Shown here one piece after another: positions 17,557-26,238 of a DNA stretch of 41,426 nucleotides. A program made the translations under genes and the position numbers. This stretch comes from an uncultured bacterium (GTDB lineage: Bacteria; Verrucomicrobiota; Kiritimatiellia; CAIVKH01): positions 1 through 41,426 of the forward strand of contig CALGMT010000074.1 of the NCBI GenBank assembly GCA_937958885.1. Reading direction: 5' to 3'. The notes beneath the pieces were generated by a model. It saw nothing but the letters and a program-made list of their open reading frames with translations, made no database searches and was not told the DNA's origin. The stretch's first letter is position 1, and each line of letters starts with the position of its first letter.

Positions 17557-18282
17557 TCAGGCCTCTTGCTCGACGAGACGAATCGTACGGGGCTTCGTCG
17601 CTTCGCGGATCAACGAATCGGACTGTTCGAGGTGCTTGCGCAGCGCCGCCAGTGTGGCCTTGAATTCCTCCGCGCCCGACACGGCCTTGATGGAGCCGTC
17701 CACCACCTGCTGCACGTGCAGCACCTGTTGGATGTCTTTCTCCAGTTGCATGATCTTGTCGAGCTGGCTCGCGATCGCGGCAGCCGACTTGGTCATGCTG
17801 TCGGCGTGTTGCGTAAGGACGCCTTTGAGCTGCTCGCGCGCGGCGGTCTCGACCTTGTCGAGCTGCTGCGCGTGCGCGGACAGCGCGTCGGCGAGCTTCG
17901 ATGCGGCGGTTTCAAAGGCCTTCGCGGCGTTTTCCAGGCTTTGAATCGCGGCCTTCTCGTTCGCCGACCACTTCTCGGTCGCCTGTGCCTGCGCGGAGAG
18001 CAGATTCTTGTGTAGCGCCTCGACGCCCTCGCCGGCTTTCTTGATCGCTTGTTCGACCGCCGCCGCATTCGCCGCAGCGAATTTCTCCGGGTTCGGCACA
18101 TGCGCCTTGAACGCCGCATCGATCGGCCCCGCCAGTTCGGCCCCCAACTCTTTGGCAGAGATGGAAACACCCGGTTTCGCGGACGCCGCGCCGGCCAGCC
18201 CGCCGAGCTTGAGCAACACCAGGATGAGGATTATCGCACTGGCCAGGGAGGCCACCGCCGTCACGATCGCAAGAATATCCAT
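17557..18282 (-). CDS. Membrane-anchored coiled-coil protein
   Basis: 241 residues: one N-terminal membrane span (ILAIVTAVASLASAIILILVLL), a short Ala/Gly linker, then a long Ala-, Lys- and Gln-rich helical region (about 50-225) with heptad character and no catalytic motif. It resembles apolipoprotein- or RmuC-like coiled-coil anchors, but I cannot assign a family. A GAGGTG ribosome-binding site lies about 7 bases before the ATG. Probable inner-membrane protein facing one side with a rod-like domain. Confidence 0.75.
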   Translation of the reverse strand: MDILAIVTAVASLASAIILILVLLKLGGLAGAASAKPGVSISAKELGAELAGPIDAAFKAHVPNPEKFAAANAAAVEQAIKKAGEGVEALHKNLLSAQAQATEKWSANEKAAIQSLENAAKAFETAASKLADALSAHAQQLDKVETAAREQLKGVLTQHADSMTKSAAAIASQLDKIMQLEKDIQQVLHVQQVVDGSIKAVSGAEEFKATLAALRKHLEQSDSLIREATKPRTIRLVEQEA

Positions 18283-18357
18283 GGAAGCACCTCGAAGAAG
18301 GTTAGGGGCCGACTACACTCGCAACACGACCATTAGCATAGTAGAATTCCCGATATC

Positions 18358-19188
18358 GTGTCAAAATGTTCTATGGCAATTCTTGTCGCCGCCGGACTGT
18401 GCGCGGGCGGATGCGGGCGCGATGCCGCGGTTCCATGGTCTGTAAAAACCGATGGCGACGACTTCCATACCATGGAATATTCGTCCGTCGAAACGGACCG
18501 CCTCGGCAAGCCGCCGAAAACCCGCCGGATTCGCGACCTCCCGTCGTGGGTCACGATTCCCGGCGGCGTCGCTGCGCTCGGCAGCCGGGAACCCGACGCG
18601 CCACCGCCGCGCGACGCGCGTGTCGGAAGTTTTTGGATGACGCGCACGGAAATCACCACGGCGCAATTTGCGCGCTTCCTCAATGATTCCGGACGCCGGT
18701 TCGATTCGCCCCAATTTGCAGGCGGCCCGGGCCGCTATGCGCCGCTCGCCGCGCGGGAGCCGGTTGTGTATGTCTGCCACGCGGACGCCGAGGCCTATGC
18801 GCGATGGCTGTCGGAGCGGCTGGACGCGGACGTGCGTTTGCCGACGGCGGATGAATGGGAATATGCCGCGCGGGGCGGCGCGCACGCCGCGCCGTTTCCG
18901 TGGGGGTGGTCGAGCGCGGAAGGCCGCGCAGCGTACAATATCGACCGGCTTCGCCCGGTCGGCGCTTATCCGCCAAATCCTTTCCGACTCTACGACATGG
19001 CCGGCAACGCGGCCGAATGGTGCGCCGCAGAGGAAGACGCCGCGCGCGCGGCGGTGTGCGGCGGCAGTTGGAGCGACCGCTCGGAAGGCATGCTCCTCGT
19101 CTGGCGGCGCGTGGAACTGCCCCGCGACTATCGCGACGCCGATGTCGGTTTCCGCGTCATCGCGCGCCCGCGATCCGCGCCGCGTTAG
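18358..19188 (+). CDS. SUMF1/FGE-like lipoprotein
   Basis: 276 residues with a lipoprotein signal (MSKCSMAILVAAGLCAGGC, lipid on C19) and a formylglycine-generating-enzyme-like fold: WMTRTEITTAQFARFL, RLPTADEWEYAARGG, PFRLYDMAGNAAEWC and DVGFRVIAR. The paired catalytic cysteines of true sulfatase-activating enzymes are not present near the C-terminus, so this is a non-FGE member, probably a surface or periplasmic binding protein. I chose the GTG at 18358, which gives a positively charged signal N-terminus; the ATG at 18373 lacks it. The stop codon overlaps that of the convergent FAH gene. Confidence 0.8.
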   Translation: MSKCSMAILVAAGLCAGGCGRDAAVPWSVKTDGDDFHTMEYSSVETDRLGKPPKTRRIRDLPSWVTIPGGVAALGSREPDAPPPRDARVGSFWMTRTEITTAQFARFLNDSGRRFDSPQFAGGPGRYAPLAAREPVVYVCHADAEAYARWLSERLDADVRLPTADEWEYAARGGAHAAPFPWGWSSAEGRAAYNIDRLRPVGAYPPNPFRLYDMAGNAAEWCAAEEDAARAAVCGGSWSDRSEGMLLVWRRVELPRDYRDADVGFRVIARPRSAPR

Positions 19189-20048
19189 GCGCGCTCGACC
19201 CGATTGCACGTCGAGCCGAGCCCGTCGATCTCGACCGCGATCTCGTCGCCGGGCTGCAGCAACACCGGAGGTTTTCGCGCGAACCCGACGCCCGACGGCG
19301 TGCCGGTAGCGAGGACATCGCCGGGCTGCAGCGTGAGGGTCCGGCTGATGTAGGCGATGAGCTGTGCAACTGGAAACAGCATGTCGCGGGTGTTCCCCTC
19401 CTGGAGCGGCGCGCCGTTCAATCGCGATCGCACGCCGAGTTGCTGCGGGTCCGCCACGTCATCGGCCGTCACAAGAAACGGACCCAACGGACAAAAGGTG
19501 TCGAAACTTTTTCCGCGATACCACTGGCCGGCCTCGCGCTGCGCGCGGCGCTCGGTGACGTCATTCAGCGCGAGGAAGCCCGCCGCGTACGCGAGCGCGG
19601 AGGCGGCCTCCACGCGCGAGGCCGCGCGGCCGATGACCACAGCCAGCTCCGCCTCGGCATCCGCTTCCGTCCAGCCCGCCGGGATGCGGATCGGATCGCG
19701 CGGGCCGATGATAGCGGTGGGGGCTTTCGCGAACAGGATCGGCTCGGAGGGCGGCGCGCCGTCGAACTCCGCCGCGTGGTCCGCATAGTTTTTTCCGATG
19801 CAGATCAGATTCGCCGGGCGGGCGACCGGCGGGCCGAGGCGCACGCCGTCCGCGGCGATGCGTTTCTGAACCGGTTCCATAAGCAAGCCGCGCAGTCGAT
19901 CGATGCCCCAATGGGTGAAGAAGTGGGCGTCGTAGTCGGCGATGTCGAAGGCCATCGCGCGGACATCGAGGATTTCGGGCGTGCCGCGATCGTCGAGCCA
20001 CACGCCCGGTCGTTCCGCGCCGGGCGCGCCGAAGCGCACCAGTTTCAT
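19185..20048 (-). CDS. Fumarylacetoacetate hydrolase family protein
   Basis: A 287-residue enzyme of the FAH superfamily, which hydrolyses or decarboxylates 1,3-diketo acids with a divalent metal. NLICIGKNYADHAAE, EPILFAKAPTAIIGP, the metal-binding DAEAELAVVIGR and DVLATGTPSGVGFARKPP are diagnostic. The substrate cannot be inferred. The ATG overlaps the rnhC stop (ATGA at 20045-20048), so the two genes are translationally coupled. A longer frame to 20186 lies inside rnhC and is not supported. Confidence 0.87.
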   Translation of the reverse strand: MKLVRFGAPGAERPGVWLDDRGTPEILDVRAMAFDIADYDAHFFTHWGIDRLRGLLMEPVQKRIAADGVRLGPPVARPANLICIGKNYADHAAEFDGAPPSEPILFAKAPTAIIGPRDPIRIPAGWTEADAEAELAVVIGRAASRVEAASALAYAAGFLALNDVTERRAQREAGQWYRGKSFDTFCPLGPFLVTADDVADPQQLGVRSRLNGAPLQEGNTRDMLFPVAQLIAYISRTLTLQPGDVLATGTPSGVGFARKPPVLLQPGDEIAVEIDGLGSTCNRVERA

Positions 20049-21061
20049 GAGGCCTGCTCCCGTTGGCGTTTGCGAATCGCGGCCCAGTCGGACTTCGGCT
20101 GCGAGGTGGCCGCGCCCTCCGGGCCGAGCGCCGCGCGCGACTGGCCGACCGCGGCGAGCACGTCGTCCGCCGTCTTGAAATGGCACTTCGCGAGATCCAG
20201 CAGCGCGGGCGCGCCATGTTTCTTCACGATCGCCTGCGCGACCTCGCGCACTTGCGCGGACGCTCCCTTGGGAATTTTGACGCCGTGGGTTTTCCCCATC
20301 GCTTTGAGCGCCTGGAGAAATCCCGCGCGCGCGAGGATCGAGGCCGCGGCGACGGCGGGATCGGATTCCGCGCGCGGACGCTGTTCAAGTTTGATCGAGC
20401 GTCCCTTTTGCAGGAGCGCGCGCTCGATTTGTTGCGTCGGACCGAACTGGTCCGAGACCGCACGCGGCGTGTGGGGCACTTTCGCGAGCAGGTCCTCGAT
20501 CGCTCGCGCATGGCCCCACGCGAGCATGCGATTCACGCTGCGCATTTTCGCATACAGCCGGTTGTAGGCGCGCGGGCCGATGGTGACCACCGCGTAGCGA
20601 TCGCCCAGCACATCGATGATGGCTTTTGCCAAATCTTCGGCGACCTTGTCGCTGGTGATGGCCTTGCTGTCGCGCACGTTGAGGCGCTGAAATTCCGGCA
20701 CGATCCGGTCGTCCACATATGCGGCGGCGATCACGAGCGGGCCGAAGAAGTCGCCCTTGCCGCTCTCATCCACGCCGAGGTGCGGTTGGAAGATTTCCGG
20801 CGCATGCACGGTTTCGTAGCCGAGCTTCGCCTCCAACAGCACTTCGGGTTCCAGCGTGAACGTGACCCAGTCCTCGGCCCCCTGCCCTTGCACGACGCAC
20901 TTGCCGCTGGTGTAGAGCGCGATGTTGCAGTCCGGGCCCTCGACGGAAATTTTTGTGTAGGGCGTCTCGCGCGGCCGGTAGTTCCCGGTCTCCAACAGAT
21001 GGATCAACCGCTGCTGTTGTTCCGGAGAGAGGGGAAACGTGTAGGAGGTTTTTTTGGCCAT
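20045..21061 (-). CDS. rnhC: Ribonuclease HIII
   Basis: A 338-residue type 2 RNase H that removes RNA from RNA-DNA hybrids. An N-terminal TBP-like substrate-binding domain (about 1-90) is followed by the catalytic domain with GVDESGKGDFFGPLV (the DEXGK motif, acidic residues near 98-99), LNVRDSKA and a further acidic site. RNase HIII rather than HII is indicated by the N-terminal domain. The 3' end overlaps the FAH gene by 4 bases. HU lies upstream on the same strand, with a terminator-like palindrome between. Confidence 0.9.
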   Translation of the reverse strand: MAKKTSYTFPLSPEQQQRLIHLLETGNYRPRETPYTKISVEGPDCNIALYTSGKCVVQGQGAEDWVTFTLEPEVLLEAKLGYETVHAPEIFQPHLGVDESGKGDFFGPLVIAAAYVDDRIVPEFQRLNVRDSKAITSDKVAEDLAKAIIDVLGDRYAVVTIGPRAYNRLYAKMRSVNRMLAWGHARAIEDLLAKVPHTPRAVSDQFGPTQQIERALLQKGRSIKLEQRPRAESDPAVAAASILARAGFLQALKAMGKTHGVKIPKGASAQVREVAQAIVKKHGAPALLDLAKCHFKTADDVLAAVGQSRAALGPEGAATSQPKSDWAAIRKRQREQAS

Positions 21062-21142
21062 CGCGCCGCACGCTAACAGAATCGCGCCCCAGCGGCAACC
21101 GGACGGCGCGCGAGAGTTCGCGCCGCCCGCTTAAATGCGAAA

Positions 21143-21164
21143 GGGATGACGCCGGCGTCATCCC
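21143..21164 (-). terminator. Perfect 22-base palindrome between HU and rnhC
   Basis: The left arm GGGATGACGCC (21143-21153) is followed at once by its exact complement, then on the minus strand by TTTCGCATTT. It begins 26 bases after the HU stop codon and would make a very stable hairpin, so it probably ends or attenuates HU transcripts. The T-run is weak. Confidence 0.55.
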
Positions 21165-21189
21165 CTCCCGCACTTGATGCGAAACGCGA

Positions 21190-21471
21190 TTACTTCTTGC
21201 CGAGGATCGCGTCCTTCGCGGCTTTCGCCACGCGGAACTTGACGACCTTTTTGGCCGGAATCTTGATCGTTTCGCCGGTCGCCGGGTTGCGGCCCAGGCG
21301 CGCCTTGCGCTGGACCAACACCAGCTTGCCCAGTCCCGGAATCACGAAGCTGTTCTTCGCTTCCTTGTAGGCCAGCGCCGAAAGCGCTTCGAAAAACGCT
21401 GTCGACTGCTTCTTCGTGATGCCCACCGCTTCGGCCAACTTGGCCGCGGTCTGCGACTTGGTCAGTGCCAT
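21190..21471 (-). CDS. HU-family DNA-binding protein
   Basis: A 93-residue nucleoid protein. MALTKSQTAAKLAEAVGITKK, the ALAYKEAKNSFVIPGLGKL core and the arm RKARLGRNPATGETIKIPAKK are typical of HU/IHF proteins, which bend DNA as dimers. An AGGAGG lies 10 bases before the ATG at 21471. It is divergent from the isoprenoid cluster across about 158 bases that should contain both promoters. Confidence 0.94.
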   Translation of the reverse strand: MALTKSQTAAKLAEAVGITKKQSTAFFEALSALAYKEAKNSFVIPGLGKLVLVQRKARLGRNPATGETIKIPAKKVVKFRVAKAAKDAILGKK

Positions 21472-21629
21472 GTGTATCTCGCCTCCTGTTACGTTAGATC
21501 GCGGTTTTGCGTCTAAACTCGCGCTCATATTGCGCGCGCCGTCCCGCAAAACAAGCGTTTTTTTGAAGATTGTGCGCGGCAATCCCGCGCGCGACCGCGC
21601 CGGTATTGACTATTGACGCGGGGTGATGG

Positions 21630-22715
21630 ATGAGTACGCACGGCATGACAACCCGAAATCAATCGCGCGACCGCACGAATCGCCGCAAGGTGGAGCACCT
21701 CGAAATCATCCGCGCGGATCGCGCGGTCGATCGGCGCAAATTCTATTTCGACGATATCCGTCTGCGTCACCGCGCGCTGCCGGAAATCGATCTCGACACG
21801 GTGGACACGTCGGTCTCGTTTATGGGCAAGCGCCTCTCGTGCCCGCTGCTGATTTCGAGCATGACCGGCGGCGATCACGCGATGGTCCGGCGGATCAACC
21901 GCAACCTCGCCGCCGCCGCGGAACGCTGCGGCGTCGCGATGGGCGTCGGCTCGCAGCGGGTGATGTTTACGCATCCGTCCTCTCGCAGCAGTTTCACGCT
22001 GCGCGATACCGCGCCTTCCGCGCTCCTATTCGCCAACCTCGGCGCAGTTCAACTCAATAAGGGGTTCGGCGTCGAACACTGCCGCGCAGCGGTGGAAGCC
22101 GTCGGCGCGGATGCGCTATATTTGCACGTGAATCCGCTGCAAGAAGCGGTGCAGCCGGAGGGCGACACGCAGTTCGAAGGACTCGCCGCGAAGATCGGAC
22201 AGGTCGCGCGCGGCCTCGAGGTGCCGGTGATTCTCAAGGAAGTCGGCGCCGGCATCTCACGCGAAGACGCGCGTCTGGCGCGCGCGAACGGCATCCGCTA
22301 CATCGACGTGGCGGGAACCGGCGGGACCTCGTGGAGCCGGATCGAGCATCATCGGCAGTCCGGCGCGGCCCGCAACGAACTCGGCTTGCTGTTTCAGGAC
22401 TGGGGCATCCCCACGCCGCGCGCGCTGTGGGAGCTTCGCGCGCTTCGCCCCCGCGTGACGCTGATCGCGTCGGGCGGGCTGCGCTCGGGCCTCGACATGG
22501 CCAAGGCGCTCGTGCTCGGCGCGTCGCTGTGCGGACTCGCCGCGCCGTTTCTCCAGCCGGCGCAGGAGTCGGTCGAAGCCGTCGTCGCGACCATCGAGCA
22601 ATTTCGGCGCGAGTTGCGCACGGCGATGTTTTTGCTCGGCGTGGATCGCGTATCCAACTTGATCGGTCAAACGCGCTTCTTACTCGACGCGCCGCGCTAT
22701 CCGGAGACGGAATGA
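21630..22715 (+). CDS. fni: Type 2 isopentenyl-diphosphate delta-isomerase
   Basis: An FMN- and NADPH-dependent enzyme converting IPP to DMAPP, 361 residues. It has the TIM-barrel features of the family: RKVEHLEI at the N-terminus, PLLISSMTGGD, GVAMGVGSQR, LHVNPLQEAVQPEGD and VAGTGGTSW. It begins the isoprenoid cluster. The ATG at 21630 follows a GGGG-type ribosome-binding site; a second ATG five codons later is possible. The end overlaps the rhodanese gene by 4 bases (ATGA). Confidence 0.93.
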   Translation: MSTHGMTTRNQSRDRTNRRKVEHLEIIRADRAVDRRKFYFDDIRLRHRALPEIDLDTVDTSVSFMGKRLSCPLLISSMTGGDHAMVRRINRNLAAAAERCGVAMGVGSQRVMFTHPSSRSSFTLRDTAPSALLFANLGAVQLNKGFGVEHCRAAVEAVGADALYLHVNPLQEAVQPEGDTQFEGLAAKIGQVARGLEVPVILKEVGAGISREDARLARANGIRYIDVAGTGGTSWSRIEHHRQSGAARNELGLLFQDWGIPTPRALWELRALRPRVTLIASGGLRSGLDMAKALVLGASLCGLAAPFLQPAQESVEAVVATIEQFRRELRTAMFLLGVDRVSNLIGQTRFLLDAPRYPETE

Positions 22716-23086
22716 ATGTGAGCTCTCTTCTCATCGCCCTCTCGATTCTCGCGCTCTTCATCGCGATCAAGTTCCTCGGCCAGGCGGGTGCGGGGCGGGT
22801 GCGCGAACTCGCCGGCAAGGGGGCGCTCGTGGTGGATGTTCGAACGGCAGCGGAATATGCCGGCGGCCATCTGCCGAAGGCCGTCAACCTTCCGCTGGGC
22901 GAGATCAAGGATCGGATCGCAACGGTTGCGCCCGACAAAGCGCAGCCGATCTTGCTGCACTGCGCCAGCGGTGCGCGCAGCGAAGCCGCAAAGCGCATCC
23001 TGCGCGGCATGGGCTACCGCAATGCGCACAATGTCGGCGGCTATTCCCGCGCGAGAGCGCTGCTGGCCGAACCACCCCCAGGATGA
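22712..23086 (+). CDS. Membrane-anchored rhodanese-domain protein
   Basis: 124 residues: an N-terminal membrane span (LLIALSILALFIAIKF) and one rhodanese domain (VDVRTAAEYAGGHLPKAVNLP, active-site loop HCASGARSEAAKR with C84). A single rhodanese domain carrying a Cys can transfer sulfane sulfur. It overlaps the isomerase gene by 4 bases and precedes mvaS by 45 bases, so it travels with the mevalonate genes, though a pathway link is unclear. Confidence 0.85.
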   Translation: MNVSSLLIALSILALFIAIKFLGQAGAGRVRELAGKGALVVDVRTAAEYAGGHLPKAVNLPLGEIKDRIATVAPDKAQPILLHCASGARSEAAKRILRGMGYRNAHNVGGYSRARALLAEPPPG

Positions 23087-23131
23087 TTGACGGCTGGATA
23101 TTCCGATGAAAATCGCAGATGATTACTCGTT

Positions 23132-24307
23132 ATGAGTGTTAACGTCGGTATTGATGCGATCCGGTTTTACACCTCGAACTATTTCATCGATCTGCGCACG
23201 CTCGCCGCGGTGCGTGGGGTCGATCCGGACAAATACATGCTGGGGATCGGCCAGGACAAAATGGCGATCCCGCCGCCGGACGAGGACATCGTCACCATGG
23301 GCGCATCGGCCGCAAAATCCATTATCGATCGCGACGGGAAGGACCGCATCGAGCTGTTGCTCTTCGCGACGGAATCCGGCATCGACCAATCGAAAGCGGG
23401 CGGCGTGTTCGCGCACGGGATGCTGGGATTGCCCGCCCGCTGCCGGACGGTCGAGCTGAAAGAGGCCTGCTACGGCGGCACCGCGGCGCTGCAACTCGCG
23501 TGCGCGGCGGTGGCGCGCAATCCGTCGATCCGCGCGCTGGTCATCGCCACCGACGTCGCACGCTACGAACTGGCCAGTCCCGGCGAACCGACGCAGGGCT
23601 GCGGCGCGGTGGCCATGCTGGTGACCGCAAACCCGCGCGTGCTCGCCATCGAACCGGAGCACGGCCTGTTCACCTCGGATGTGATGGATTTCTGGCGGCC
23701 CAACTATCGGGACCAGGCGCTGGTGGATGGGAAGTACTCGACGCGCGTGTATTTGCAGGCGCTGCAAGAGTGTTGGAAGCAATACCGTGAACAGTCCGGA
23801 CGCGGCTACGGCGATATCCATCGCTTTTGCTACCACCTGCCCTTCACGCGCATGGCCGAGAAAGCGCATGAGCGGCTGGCAAAGGACTCGGGCATCGACC
23901 TGACCGACGAGCAGCTCGACCAACAGGTCGGCCCTTCTCTCGCCTACAATCGCATCACCGGCAACAGCTACGCGGCGTCGCTCTATGTGGGCCTCGCCTG
24001 CCTGCTGGACACGGAATCGGAGGACCTCGCCGGCAAGCGTATCGGCCTCTTCAGCTACGGGTCCGGATGCGTCGGCGAATACTTCAGCGGCCTCGTACAG
24101 CCGGGCTATCGCGAACGCCTGTTCACACACGAGCATCGCGCGATGTTGGAAAATCGAACCGAGCTGTCGTATCGTCAATACGAGGATATTTACAATCTGC
24201 CCTTTCCAACGGATGGCGGAACGCATACGTTCTCCCGCTACCGCACGGGGCCTTATCGCCTGGCGGGGGTCAAGGAGCACAAACGATTATACGAGACGGT
24301 GTCATGA
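23132..24307 (+). CDS. mvaS: Hydroxymethylglutaryl-CoA synthase
   Basis: Condenses acetoacetyl-CoA with acetyl-CoA in the mevalonate pathway. 391 residues with the thiolase-fold catalytic triad: E81 in FATESGID, C113 in LKEACYGGTAALQ and H235 in FCYHLPFTRMAEK. SYGSGCVGEYFSG near the C-terminus is also typical. The bacterial type is short and lacks eukaryotic extensions. Its stop overlaps the start of the mevalonate kinase gene by 4 bases (ATGA). Confidence 0.93.
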   Translation: MSVNVGIDAIRFYTSNYFIDLRTLAAVRGVDPDKYMLGIGQDKMAIPPPDEDIVTMGASAAKSIIDRDGKDRIELLLFATESGIDQSKAGGVFAHGMLGLPARCRTVELKEACYGGTAALQLACAAVARNPSIRALVIATDVARYELASPGEPTQGCGAVAMLVTANPRVLAIEPEHGLFTSDVMDFWRPNYRDQALVDGKYSTRVYLQALQECWKQYREQSGRGYGDIHRFCYHLPFTRMAEKAHERLAKDSGIDLTDEQLDQQVGPSLAYNRITGNSYAASLYVGLACLLDTESEDLAGKRIGLFSYGSGCVGEYFSGLVQPGYRERLFTHEHRAMLENRTELSYRQYEDIYNLPFPTDGGTHTFSRYRTGPYRLAGVKEHKRLYETVS

Positions 24308-25308
24308 TCGCGATCGCGCCCGGCAAACTCATCTTGAGCGGCGAACACGCGGTGGTGTTTGGGCGGCCCGCCCTGGCGATGGCCATCGATCGCTGCGCGC
24401 AGTCGATCATTTCGCCCGGCGCCGGCGAGCGGGTTTCCTTCAATCTGCTCGATCTGCAGCAGCGCGACTCGTTCACCCTGCGCGCGCTGGGCGAATTGAA
24501 AACGCGGCTTGCGCGGAACTATCAGTTGTTTCTCGACGGGCAGCTCGGCATCCGCGACGTCATGCACAAGCCCATCGAGCTGTTCGAGTTCGCGTTCATC
24601 ACCCTGCTCGACGGGCTTCATCTCAAATTCGGCGAGGGCCTCGACATCGAAACCCGTTCCAACATCCCGATCGGATGCGGGATGGGGTCCTCGGCGGCGA
24701 CGATCCTGAGCATGCTGCGCGCAATCGGGCATTATTTCCGCGTCGAGTTCCGCCCTGACTGGTTTCTGAAATACAGTATGGAAGCCGAAAAGTTGCAGCA
24801 CGGCTTTCCGAGCGGTGTCGATTCCTACATCTCGCTGCACGGCGGCTGCGCGCTCTTCAAAAACGGATCAGCGGTGTCCGTGCCACTGCCCCGCCTCCGC
24901 CTCTATCTGGTGAACACGGGCACGCCCGCAGCGACCACCGGCGAATGCGTCGTCGCGGTGAAAAAACAGTTCGGCAAGGACCCGATCTGGAACGACTTCG
25001 AGGCGGTCACGCTGGAAATCGAGAAGGCGCTGCGCGCAAACGATCGCGCGCGCTTTATGGAAATGATCTCGGAAAATCAGCGGTTGCTCGACCGCATCGG
25101 CGTGGCGCCGGAGAAGGTGCGCCGTTTCGCGCGCGACATCGAAGCGCAGGGCGGCGCGGCGAAAATCTGCGGAGCGGGTTCGGTGTTCGGCGACAACGGC
25201 GGCATGATGCTCGTGGCCGCAGACCGTCCGCCGGTCGAGCTGTGCAAGCAATACGGCTATGAGCTGTTGACCGTTCGCGGCGACCCGCTCGGCGCGCGCA
25301 TCGTTTGA
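24304..25308 (+). CDS. mvk: Mevalonate kinase
   Basis: A GHMP-superfamily kinase of 334 residues, phosphorylating mevalonate at C5. Motif 1 is APGKLILSGEHAVVFGRPA near the N-terminus, motif 2 IPIGCGMGSSAA near 122 and motif 3 GAGSVFGDNGGMM near 290; HGFPSGVDSYIS carries the catalytic-Asp loop of mevalonate kinases. It starts inside the mvaS stop, and the next kinase starts on its own stop (TGATG), giving a chain of translational coupling. Confidence 0.87.
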   Translation: MIAIAPGKLILSGEHAVVFGRPALAMAIDRCAQSIISPGAGERVSFNLLDLQQRDSFTLRALGELKTRLARNYQLFLDGQLGIRDVMHKPIELFEFAFITLLDGLHLKFGEGLDIETRSNIPIGCGMGSSAATILSMLRAIGHYFRVEFRPDWFLKYSMEAEKLQHGFPSGVDSYISLHGGCALFKNGSAVSVPLPRLRLYLVNTGTPAATTGECVVAVKKQFGKDPIWNDFEAVTLEIEKALRANDRARFMEMISENQRLLDRIGVAPEKVRRFARDIEAQGGAAKICGAGSVFGDNGGMMLVAADRPPVELCKQYGYELLTVRGDPLGARIV

Positions 25309-26237
25309 TGCCCGCGCGCGGTCCATCCATCACGGCCGGCGCGCCCGGCAGCTTGATGCTGCTCGGCGAACATGCGGTCCTGCACGGCCACCGCGCACTG
25401 GTCATGGCGGTCAACCGCCGGATACGCGTCGCGCTGACACCGCGGGCCGACGCGCGCTTTCGAATCGAATCCGCGCTCGGAACCCACGAAAGCGAAGTGT
25501 CCGATCCCGCGCCCCACCCTGCGTTCCGTTTTATTGTCGAAGCCATTTCCCGCGCTCGCGTTGCGCTGCCGTCGGGATTCGAACTGCGAGTGGAATCTGA
25601 ATTTTCCCACGAAATCGGATTCGGCTCTTCCGCCGCCGTCACCGTCGCGACGGTGGCCGCGCTGCGGCGTTTCGCCGGGCTCGGCGCGGAGGTCGATGCG
25701 GTGCGCGACGAGGCGATCGAAATCGTGCGCGCCGTTCAAGGGCGCGGTTCGGGCGCGGATGTCGCCGCGAGCGCGCATGGCGGGATCCTGCTTTATCGGC
25801 CGGAGCCGCGCGAGGTTCGCCGCCTCTCCGCGGACTTTTCGCTCCTCGCGGTCTATTGCGGGTATAAAACACCGACTGCCGAAGTCATCCGACGGGTGGA
25901 AGCGGCTTGGCGCGATCGGCCGGACGCCCTTCGCGACCTCTATGCGCGGATCGGCGCGCTCGTGGAGGCGGGCGTATCGGCGCTGGAGCGGGACGACCTC
26001 ACGTCTTTCGGCGCGACGTTGAACAACGCGCACGCTCTAATGGCGGACCTCGGCGTCAGCACCCCGGAGCTCGATACGATCGTGTCTCACCTGCGCCAAC
26101 AACCGGGATGTCTTGGTGCTAAAATTTCCGGCTCTGGGATGGGCGACTGCGCCATCGGCTTGGATGCGAAAACGTTCTCCGACGCACGTTTTCCCGCCGA
26201 AACCGTGTTCACTGATCCGCATGGACTTTTGATCTGA
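25308..26237 (+). CDS. Second GHMP kinase, candidate phosphomevalonate kinase
   Basis: 309 residues with all three GHMP motifs: APGSLMLLGEHAVLHG, EIGFGSSAAVTVA and KISGSGMGDCA. The loop GRGSGADVAASAHGG differs from the PSGVD loop of the neighbouring mevalonate kinase and is closer to the pattern I associate with phosphomevalonate-type kinases. By position it could do the next pathway step, but a second mevalonate kinase is not excluded. The ATG at 25308 shares its first base with the preceding stop. The gene ends 1 base before MITE-like copy B. Confidence 0.75.
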   Translation: MPARGPSITAGAPGSLMLLGEHAVLHGHRALVMAVNRRIRVALTPRADARFRIESALGTHESEVSDPAPHPAFRFIVEAISRARVALPSGFELRVESEFSHEIGFGSSAAVTVATVAALRRFAGLGAEVDAVRDEAIEIVRAVQGRGSGADVAASAHGGILLYRPEPREVRRLSADFSLLAVYCGYKTPTAEVIRRVEAAWRDRPDALRDLYARIGALVEAGVSALERDDLTSFGATLNNAHALMADLGVSTPELDTIVSHLRQQPGCLGAKISGSGMGDCAIGLDAKTFSDARFPAETVFTDPHGLLI

Positions 26238-26238
26238 T

